DNA from: a virus
IMG/VR virus record: IMGVR_UViG_3300046787_000345
Span: 1 to 64,000 of that record
Direction: 5' to 3' (one strand)
Length of the DNA stretch: 64,000 nucleotides
The notes beneath the pieces are model-generated. The model searched no databases. It was not told the origin of the DNA and saw nothing but the letters and a program-made list of their open reading frames with translations. Shown here one piece after another: positions 58,219 to 64,000 of this stretch (position 1 is its first letter; the number at the start of each line of letters is the position of its first letter). Made by a program: the position numbers and the translations under genes.

Positions 58219-59910
58219 TTATTTTGAAAGTTCAAGCGAATAAAAATTATCCACATTACCATTAATTAAATCATCAAATGAAACTACATAAACATCCTTT
58301 AAATTATAAATTTGATATTTTTTTTGTAAAACATTTTTTAAAGATTTTATTTTCTTTTGATTGGTTGGTGTTTTTGGGTTACCATCTATTAAAAGTATTC
58401 CCAACTCAACTTCATCTGAAAACGAGTCTAACTGCCAATTAAACTGACGAGTATGTAGATAGTCTAAATTTGTATTTAACGCTTCAATTAAAATACTTTT
58501 AGTTCCATTTTTTCCAATATACCAATCTAATTCACCTTGTTCAGTTACTTCGGTTAATTGATGACTTTCTGCATTCATAACATCTCTAATAGTTAGAGAT
58601 GTGATTCCACACATACCAATCATATAATTAATAGAATTGGTTATTTGTTGTTTGGTTGATTTATTATCTTTAATACCAACTTGGATATTATAAATTTCCT
58701 CTACTTTGGCGTTTTCAATTTTTCCAAGACCAGTATGTTGAGCAGATATGTTTTCATCTAAATACTTTTGATGAAAATCTGCAGCATCTTGTCTAAACTC
58801 TTTTCCTGCACCATCGGTTTTTACAACATTGTATGGAAGTTCACCTTCTTCTAATACAAATATCATATTTGAATAGTTGTATTTTACAGCAGTCAATCCT
58901 AAATTATAATGATTATCGGAAAATATCCACTTACCAGTGTGGTCAAAAAAATGACCAAATGTTGTGGATGGTTTTGTTTTATATGGAGCAAATATATTAC
59001 CATCTGCTACTTTATTAAAGTTTTTTCCACCAATCATATCCAAATCTTCGGTTAGATGTTTGTATTGATATGCCTTAAATTTTGAGGTTTTAACAATATT
59101 TCCATTTCTATCTTTTGCATGATATACGAAATATACATATTTACCCTTTTCGTCTAAAATTGGAGTCAAATCGCTAATAGTAGTTGCATATTTACCTTTA
59201 TCGTTAGGTAATGTTGGAAAATATAATTGTGAACCGCTACCTACATTTGGTTTTGATTTAGTAGTATCGATTAAATCGAAATTAAAATTCGGTTTATCAA
59301 TGAATGTCATATTAAGTATATGATTTAATTTGGACCATTGTGGTTTAATCGGATGGGATTGGTAATCATATCGTTTTATTTTAAAGGCTACATTTGGTGT
59401 AAATGGTATGTATTTTCTAATTTCAGAAAATTCTTCATTATACTCATCTAGAGTTAGTGTAGATTTCATAACACTAACATCCTCACCTTTACCATTAAGT
59501 AAGTTCCAATCATTGTCATGTAATGAATTTAATGGAAAATAGCTTGGATACTTTAAATGATATCGTCTAAAATCATTTGGTGATGATGTATATAATTCTA
59601 CCAACGCACCCAGTCTAGCAACAGTTAATTTAGTACTTCCAGACCCAAACATTGATGTATATTTTGTTGAAAATCCACCTTTTTTATATCCGAAAATTTT
59701 ATTAATTACATCATCTTCTAAAATAACATCTCCATTATTTATGAACCATATGTATTCATCAGTAAAAATTACTACAAACTTTTTTCCGTTGTAATCTTGA
59801 GCACCATGTGCAAATTCTACTGCGAACGTATCTCCATCAATTTGGCTCAAAGATGAGTTTTGAAAAAATGGTGTAAAATAATCTTTAGAAAATTTCATTA
59901 ATTCCGTCAT
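58219..59910 (-). CDS. Putative GHKL-type (MORC/Hsp90-like) ATPase
   Basis: 563 residues. FAVEFAHGAQDYNG (~29-42, Glu32) fits the N-box, IWFINNGDVILEDD (~54-67) fits the DxG-containing G1 box with NNG, and MFGSGSTKLTVARLGALVEL (87-106) fits the GxGxK/S G2 box of MORC-like ATPases. The C-terminal ~150 residues (GELDWYIGKNGTKSILIEAL) may be a separate, possibly nuclease-like, domain. Such ATPases act as DNA clamps or in conflict systems. It has its own promoter. I am fairly sure of the fold, but not the role. Confidence 0.5.
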   Translation of the reverse strand: MTELMKFSKDYFTPFFQNSSLSQIDGDTFAVEFAHGAQDYNGKKFVVIFTDEYIWFINNGDVILEDDVINKIFGYKKGGFSTKYTSMFGSGSTKLTVARLGALVELYTSSPNDFRRYHLKYPSYFPLNSLHDNDWNLLNGKGEDVSVMKSTLTLDEYNEEFSEIRKYIPFTPNVAFKIKRYDYQSHPIKPQWSKLNHILNMTFIDKPNFNFDLIDTTKSKPNVGSGSQLYFPTLPNDKGKYATTISDLTPILDEKGKYVYFVYHAKDRNGNIVKTSKFKAYQYKHLTEDLDMIGGKNFNKVADGNIFAPYKTKPSTTFGHFFDHTGKWIFSDNHYNLGLTAVKYNYSNMIFVLEEGELPYNVVKTDGAGKEFRQDAADFHQKYLDENISAQHTGLGKIENAKVEEIYNIQVGIKDNKSTKQQITNSINYMIGMCGITSLTIRDVMNAESHQLTEVTEQGELDWYIGKNGTKSILIEALNTNLDYLHTRQFNWQLDSFSDEVELGILLIDGNPKTPTNQKKIKSLKNVLQKKYQIYNLKDVYVVSFDDLINGNVDNFYSLELSK

Positions 59911-59949
59911 AATTTTTTGTTTTAAGTTTTATATTTTAATCCTATAATG

Positions 59950-59981
59950 CTAATATACGAAAAATAGTTGATACTACCAAC
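59950..59981 (-). promoter_or_regulatory. Bacteroidota-type promoter before the GHKL-like gene
   Basis: GTTG (59978-59981, variant of TTTG) and TATATTAG (59950-59957) on the minus strand, 20 bases apart. Both boxes carry a mismatch, so it may be weaker than the other copies. Confidence 0.6.
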
Positions 59982-59992
59982 TATTTTATCAT

Positions 59993-60454
59993 TTATTTTG
60001 CCCATTTTCCATTGGAAACGATTTGGGCTATAATTCCATATACTGAAAGGTCTTGAAATGTATCTTCTAAGGATTCACCAACTAAATCTTCTTTGTTTAA
60101 AACTACTAATTGTTTCAAACGTTGGATTTTATCGTTTACTCTGAACCAAAGACCTGTTAGTGATAATTTCTTATCATCTTCAGTTTCTAAGGATGTACCC
60201 ACTGCAATGTTTCCTGGTCCATAATTGGATTGTTTCATGCAGAATAATTCATATTGAGTAAACATAATACGTTTAAACTCATCAGTCATTTCTGGATATT
60301 GTTTTTCGATTTCTTCTACGAGTTTGGGATTATCGTATTTGATGAACGCAACCTCATCATCGTTTTGTTCGATTTTAGGTGCGATATTAAGTTCTAACTT
60401 ATTCTTGCTCTCCTGTTTAATGATACGAGGAGTTTGTGTTGTGCTCTTTGACAT
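59993..60454 (-). CDS. DUF1599 / Nmad1-like protein
   Basis: 153 residues. YELFCMKQSNYGPGNIAVGT, then LTGLWFRVNDKIQRLKQLV, and ESLEDTFQDLSVYGIIAQIV match the DUF1599 family (nucleotide modification associated domain 1). It is found in phages near base-modification genes, with HisE/MazG-like helical features. The first ~50 residues are extra and polar. This agrees with the modification-type set at 40-50 kb, but the activity is unknown. Confidence 0.72.
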   Translation of the reverse strand: MSKSTTQTPRIIKQESKNKLELNIAPKIEQNDDEVAFIKYDNPKLVEEIEKQYPEMTDEFKRIMFTQYELFCMKQSNYGPGNIAVGTSLETEDDKKLSLTGLWFRVNDKIQRLKQLVVLNKEDLVGESLEDTFQDLSVYGIIAQIVSNGKWAK

Positions 60455-60478
60455 ATAACCTTTATTAATTTATTTATA

Positions 60479-60510
60479 CAAATATACGAAATATATCTGA
60501 TACTACCAAA
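60479..60510 (-). promoter_or_regulatory. Bacteroidota-type promoter before the DUF1599-like gene
   Basis: TTTG (60507-60510) and TATATTTG (60479-60486) on the minus strand, 20 bases apart. Confidence 0.85.
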
Positions 60511-60516
60511 TATAAA

Positions 60517-60540
60517 AGGGTGATAATTTCTTATCACCCT
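60517..60540 (-). terminator. Intrinsic terminator after the small lipoprotein gene
   Basis: AGGGTGATAA and TTATCACCCT form a 10-bp stem with a 4-base loop, followed by TTTT on the minus strand. It lies 7 bases after the lipoprotein stop and 6 bases before the next promoter. Confidence 0.85.
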
Positions 60541-60547
60541 CTATAAT

Positions 60548-60712
60548 TTACTTTACTTCTGCAGAATCTACTTTTACTGCTGCTGAATCAGTTGCAACTA
60601 CTGCTGTGTCTACTACCACTGCTGTTGAATCTGAAGCTGTTTCTGATTGTGATTTTGAACCACAAGATGTAATCATCAAAGCGATTACTGCTACTGCGAA
60701 TAATTGTTTCAT
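60548..60712 (-). CDS. Small lipoprotein
   Basis: 54 residues. MKQLFAVAVIALMITSC is a lipoprotein signal with lipobox ITSC (Cys17). The mature part is Ser/Thr/Ala/Val/Asp-rich (TASDSTAVVVDTAVVATDSA) with repeated VDS/TDS units. It has its own strong promoter and terminator, so it is a single-gene unit among replication-period genes. The size and dedicated unit suggest a superinfection-exclusion or membrane-altering role, as in other phage lipoproteins. That is inference. Confidence 0.75.
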   Translation of the reverse strand: MKQLFAVAVIALMITSCGSKSQSETASDSTAVVVDTAVVATDSAAVKVDSAEVK

Positions 60713-60748
60713 TTTGTTTGTTTTTTTTGTTTATTAATTAATTGAATA

Positions 60749-60780
60749 CAAATATACGAAAAAAAACTGAAACTTCCAAA
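60749..60780 (-). promoter_or_regulatory. Bacteroidota-type promoter before the small lipoprotein gene
   Basis: TTTG (60777-60780) and TATATTTG (60749-60756) on the minus strand, 20 bases apart. Confidence 0.85.
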
Positions 60781-60781
60781 T

Positions 60782-61183
60782 TTATTTTTGAGAATATTCA
60801 ATTACTTCAAAAATTCTTGTACTAATTTTCTTCGTTCCTTCGGTATTTGTAACGATGATTGTATTTTTGAACTTATCCCAATCTACCACAAAATCTTTAT
60901 CTGCTTTACCACCATTCTCTTCCTTAACTAATTCATTTAAGGCATTAATAGTATATAATGTATTAGATTGTTTTTTTCTATGAACCAATATTGTATCCTT
61001 TAATGGATTTGTTGGTTTATATTGGGTATCTATATTATATGTTATATATAGTTCTTCTAAATTAGCCTTATTTTGTAAGACGTAAATATAGTTGTAAACT
61101 ATATAATAAGTTTGTTTTATATGTTCTAATGTATTTTGTAACTCATCCTTTGATGTAAAGGTACACAATAGTTGTGTCTGCAT
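60782..61183 (-). CDS. Conserved phage protein of unknown function
   Basis: 133 residues. TFTSKDELQNTLEHIKQTY, YVLQNKANLEELYITYNID and HRKKQSNTLYTINALNELVK form a pattern I recognise in marine T4-like phages as an unannotated core protein. An AGGAG ribosome-binding site and a TATACTTATTATA box 25 bases upstream point to late-type expression. No catalytic motif is seen. Confidence 0.6.
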   Translation of the reverse strand: MQTQLLCTFTSKDELQNTLEHIKQTYYIVYNYIYVLQNKANLEELYITYNIDTQYKPTNPLKDTILVHRKKQSNTLYTINALNELVKEENGGKADKDFVVDWDKFKNTIIVTNTEGTKKISTRIFEVIEYSQK

Positions 61184-61207
61184 TCTTTCTCCTAATTTTA
61201 TACTCTC

Positions 61208-61220
61208 TATAATAAGTATA
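61208..61220 (-). promoter_or_regulatory. Variant late-type promoter TATACTTATTATA
   Basis: Lies 25 bases before the start at 61183, in the same position as the TATATTTATA boxes. Similar ATACTTAT sequences occur near 8946 and 19270. Confidence 0.4.
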
Positions 61221-61244
61221 AAAAACGAAATCGAAAGACTTTTT

Positions 61245-63458
61245 TTACGATTCTAATGGTAATATTTCACCATTAGGTCTTTCACCATCGCCAGTGAATG
61301 ACATTTGGATTCCACCACCATTTCTACCAGCAGTTCTTTCGTTACGAATAGTTAAAGAATAATCATCTGGAATATCAGTACCTTTATCAGTTTTGGATAC
61401 CGGTGATTTGTTTTCATCATAGTATTGTTTATTATGTGAAAGACCGTATCCACCACCACTTCTAATATTTTCCGTTAATAACACACCTGCTAAGAATACA
61501 TCCGGTGTCATTCTAGTTTTAAAGTTAGGTACGTTATTTTTACCAACAATTTTTTCTAATTTTTCAGGTGTTACTATTTTTTGAATTTGTTGTGCATATT
61601 CTTTTTTGAATTTAGCCAATTCTTTTTGATACTCACCCCAAAAAGTATCTGCACCAACATTTCCTAATTCAGTTTCTAATTTAGTTCTAAGTTGATTTAG
61701 TTTGTAGTAGTATTCTGAACATATAGTAGAAACTTCAGTTAAATCACTCGTATCAAATACATCTGAAAGGTTTTGGTTCATTAATGATTTTTTTAGTAAA
61801 TCATTAGTTTTCTTAGTAGTTTCTTCTTTGGTTTCACCTACGATTAAATCATCTTTAATCATCATAGTGTAACCTTTTTCACCTACATATTGACCAAACA
61901 AATCTCTTTTAGATTCATCTGGATGTAATTGAGTTACTGCTTTCATATTCGCAGGACATCCGTATATTCTACCTTCTTTACCGAACTTACAACTTACTAA
62001 GGATACAGTTTCAACATCACCATCAGTTCCACCAACTCTAATCATATCACCACCAGGAAACGAACCATTTGATGGTAAATAAACTTCTTCACCTCTTGCA
62101 AGTGCTTCTTCGTATAATCTATTTTCGGCTAGTTGTTTCATTACTGCCGATGCTGCTTCAGAATCTGCATTGTTCAAATCAACCATTAAATCATTATATG
62201 AATCTGCAATAGCAACTGCAGCCTCTTCACTTGGAACTTCATATACACCTAAGATACCAGCTAATCTATTTTGATGTTGTTTTAGTGCATCTACATATTC
62301 TTTTGAAATTTGTCCTTTATCTGCGTATTCAGATGCTAAATTAATTGTATTAACCAATGCAGGATTTTCAAATGATTGTTTTAGGTATGCACGAGAATGT
62401 TTGTTAGATGGGAATATTACATCACCATTTTCATCTTTTGGAGCAAATACACCATGTACACTTTCTCTAATTCTACTCAATACCGGTGAGGAATTGAATA
62501 ATTGTTTTACTCTATCATCATCTTTTGGTTTAACTTCATTAGTTTTACCTAAATCAGGTTTAGCTGCAGTTGTTAAATTCTTTTTTAACCCAGAAAAATC
62601 AACTTGGTCTAATTGTGTATATTTTTTAAGTTGAGAAACTAATTTTTCAGTTGATGTTGTACCATCACCGAATATTTTTCTTTTACCCCCCAATACATTT
62701 ATATAATATTTACTACCACTTGCGTTCGTAGTAATTTTATATTTATCCCTTAATTCAGTTGCAATATTAACTTTTTCATCATCTGAAATTGTTTCATCGA
62801 ATAACTTTTCTGTCAATTCATAACAATCATTAGCTATTTTCTTTTGTTCATCGCTAAGTGTTACTGAATTTTTATTAATCTGTTCTTTAACTCGTTTAAG
62901 AGTAACACCATCTTCTTTACTAATTTGAGATTGTCCCTTTTCAGATGTTGGTTCATTAGATTTTGTTGCTGCTTCTGCTTCTTTTTTATATCTTGCTTGG
63001 GTTTCCGGTGATTGTAAAGAAGTTCCTTTTGGTGGTTCTTGTTTAGGCTGTTCACCACCACCTTGTTGTCCATCTTGTGGAGTATTTTGGTTAGGTTCTG
63101 CGTTTGGGTTGTTAGTTGGACCACCCTCTTCACCTGCTTTAGCTTTTTGTTTTTCGTATTCGTCTTGTGATACTACATTATACTTACCATTATCATCTTT
63201 GGTAAACTTTTGAGCATCTTCTTTATCTTCTTGTCCTTTTACAACATAATATCCCTGGCCAACGTGGGTATACTTTTCATCATCAGGCCCTTCAGTTAAA
63301 TTTTTTATTAATTCAGTTTGAAGTTCACCTAATCCCCATTCGGTAAGAATATCTGAAATTATTTCGATATGTTCTTTCTTAGATAAAATAGGATATCCCT
63401 CTTTACTTCTATATGAAAGTTCTCTTAATAATTTTTGTATAAAGTTTTTCTTTTGCAT
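61245..63458 (-). CDS. Large virion-type protein with N-terminal LxE leader
   Basis: 737 residues. The N-terminus (MQKKNFIQKLLRELSYRSKE, then HIEIISDILTEWGLGEL) resembles the start of large virion proteins in environmental myoviruses and includes LRE and LTE cleavage-like sites. Residues ~100-170 are disordered, rich in Q, E, P and G. The rest (~300-700) includes VETVSLVSCKFGKEGRIYGC and RNERTAGRNGGGIQMSFTGD near the end. No enzyme motif is certain. It uses a TTTGG/TATATTTG promoter, unusual for a structural gene. Confidence 0.5.
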   Translation of the reverse strand: MQKKNFIQKLLRELSYRSKEGYPILSKKEHIEIISDILTEWGLGELQTELIKNLTEGPDDEKYTHVGQGYYVVKGQEDKEDAQKFTKDDNGKYNVVSQDEYEKQKAKAGEEGGPTNNPNAEPNQNTPQDGQQGGGEQPKQEPPKGTSLQSPETQARYKKEAEAATKSNEPTSEKGQSQISKEDGVTLKRVKEQINKNSVTLSDEQKKIANDCYELTEKLFDETISDDEKVNIATELRDKYKITTNASGSKYYINVLGGKRKIFGDGTTSTEKLVSQLKKYTQLDQVDFSGLKKNLTTAAKPDLGKTNEVKPKDDDRVKQLFNSSPVLSRIRESVHGVFAPKDENGDVIFPSNKHSRAYLKQSFENPALVNTINLASEYADKGQISKEYVDALKQHQNRLAGILGVYEVPSEEAAVAIADSYNDLMVDLNNADSEAASAVMKQLAENRLYEEALARGEEVYLPSNGSFPGGDMIRVGGTDGDVETVSLVSCKFGKEGRIYGCPANMKAVTQLHPDESKRDLFGQYVGEKGYTMMIKDDLIVGETKEETTKKTNDLLKKSLMNQNLSDVFDTSDLTEVSTICSEYYYKLNQLRTKLETELGNVGADTFWGEYQKELAKFKKEYAQQIQKIVTPEKLEKIVGKNNVPNFKTRMTPDVFLAGVLLTENIRSGGGYGLSHNKQYYDENKSPVSKTDKGTDIPDDYSLTIRNERTAGRNGGGIQMSFTGDGERPNGEILPLES

Positions 63459-63478
63459 TTCTTTACTAATTTATTTTA

Positions 63479-63510
63479 CAAATATACGAAATATATTTGA
63501 ATTATCCAAA
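63479..63510 (-). promoter_or_regulatory. Bacteroidota-type promoter before the large virion-type gene
   Basis: TTTG (63507-63510) and TATATTTG (63479-63486) on the minus strand, 20 bases apart. Confidence 0.85.
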
Positions 63511-63531
63511 TTTCAACGAAACTATTTCTAA

Positions 63532-64000
63532 TTAGTGACCGTGATTTTGAGTTCTTTGAATGAAGAATATTACATTTGCTATACTGACCGTATTTCCAAA
63601 TGCTTGAACATTCCATCGGTTTCCGTTTGTTACAAAATCAGAATCTCCATAATATTGAAATACTTCATGAAATTCGTGCCAAGTATCGTTTCCTTTTCCA
63701 AAAAATAAATCCTTACCAACTCTTTCATATGGAGTTCCGATTGTATTATCCAATTGAACTCTTATAGATGTTCCATTTGCATTTGAAGTTTTTGCTTTAA
63801 ATACAATTGTACACATATAAACATCACCATCATTTTCTACTTGTATTTTACCAGAACCACTATTATAAAACGATATCGAAGAATGTAAATGAGTTTCTAT
63901 TGTATTGCCTGCGTTATTAGGTAAAGGTTGCTCTCCTGCTGCAACTGTCAATGTAAATACTGATGATGTCGTGTATTGTGTACCATCGTATCTTGCCCAA
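63532..64000 (-). CDS. Tail-fibre-like protein, C-terminal part (5' end beyond the window)
   Basis: The frame is open to the right edge; at least 155 residues are visible, and the sequence upstream of the TTG at 63951 (WARYDGTQYTTSSVFTLTVA) is coding. The region is beta-rich with Gly, Asn and Thr (ETHLHSSISFYNSGSGKIQV, then DVYMCTIVFKAKTSNANGTS), like C-terminal receptor-binding or bundle domains of phage fibres. It ends IQRTQNHGH. Assignment is by composition and general resemblance. Confidence 0.5.
   Translation of the reverse strand, partial: WARYDGTQYTTSSVFTLTVAAGEQPLPNNAGNTIETHLHSSISFYNSGSGKIQVENDGDVYMCTIVFKAKTSNANGTSIRVQLDNTIGTPYERVGKDLFFGKGNDTWHEFHEVFQYYGDSDFVTNGNRWNVQAFGNTVSIANVIFFIQRTQNHGH

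Overview
The window is a 64-kb, AT-rich piece of a large tailed-phage genome, most likely a T4-like myovirus that infects a Bacteroidota (Flavobacteriia/Cytophagia-type) host. Phage identity rests on a full T4-type replisome: family B polymerase, sliding clamp, both clamp-loader subunits, replicative helicase, UvsX/RecA, gp32-like SSB and 5'-3' exonuclease. Lysis, structural and internal-head-type genes support it. The host assignment rests on eleven promoters that match the Bacteroidota primary-sigma consensus (TTTG at -33, TAnnTTTG at -7). It is also supported by a flavobacterial-style TonB-dependent receptor, signal peptides ending in FSQ/FGQ, type IX-like C-terminal domains and a Bacteroidota histone-H1-like protein. 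Every gene I can support lies on the minus strand, so transcription runs from high to low coordinates. No stretch over about 300 bases lacks a gene. By eye I found no tRNA, rRNA, CRISPR array, insertion sequence or attachment site.

Layout, right to left (the order of transcription). 64.0-61.2 kb: the C-terminus of a tail-fibre-like protein and a large virion-type protein. 61.2-58.2 kb: small conserved phage proteins, a lipoprotein, a DUF1599/Nmad1-type protein and a probable GHKL ATPase. 58.1-50.1 kb: SSB, UvsX, 5'-3' exonuclease, helicase, a histone-like protein, class I ribonucleotide reductase (NrdB, NrdA) and thioredoxin. 49.8-40.6 kb: a gene set that looks built for base modification (two SPPY-type methyltransferases, a thymidylate-synthase-fold enzyme, a glutamine-dependent asparagine-synthase-like enzyme, a PLP-fold enzyme), with the polymerase and clamp inserted into it. 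38.8-35.6 kb: a full-length TonB-dependent outer-membrane receptor. 35.4-30.1 kb: GroEL, clamp loader, a P-loop kinase, GroES, zinc-ribbon proteins and a PD-(D/E)XK nuclease. 30.0-19.3 kb: one long late-type transcription unit for glycan synthesis (at least seven glycosyltransferase-like proteins, two methyltransferases, a sugar-nucleotide epimerase) that also carries dUTPase. 19.2-7.6 kb: a run of secreted, lipid-anchored and outer-membrane proteins, including a CsgG-like pore, two large adhesins with lectin/dockerin/cohesin-like parts, beta-barrels, holin-like and spanin-like proteins and a PAP2 phosphatase. 7.6-1.6 kb: head- or virion-associated proteins carrying T4-like capsid-targeting and prohead-protease motifs, then a GH19-type endolysin. 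1.5-0 kb: APS kinase, a nucleotidyltransferase, a DUF2061 membrane protein and an SGNH hydrolase.

Two promoter classes are visible. Replication and nucleotide genes follow TTTGG-N19-TATMTTTG promoters (20 bases between the TTTG and TATMTTTG cores) and mostly lack Shine-Dalgarno sequences. Structural, lysis and glycan genes follow TATATTTATA boxes 20-25 bases before the start codon, usually with an AGGAG-like ribosome-binding site. Six intrinsic terminators separate the units. The main points for follow-up are the base-modification gene set, the secretion/adhesion island with a CsgG-like pore, the phage-encoded TonB receptor, a head polyprotein with repeated SVNE/TINE cleavage-like motifs, and a DNA polymerase gene whose only plausible start codon is ATT.
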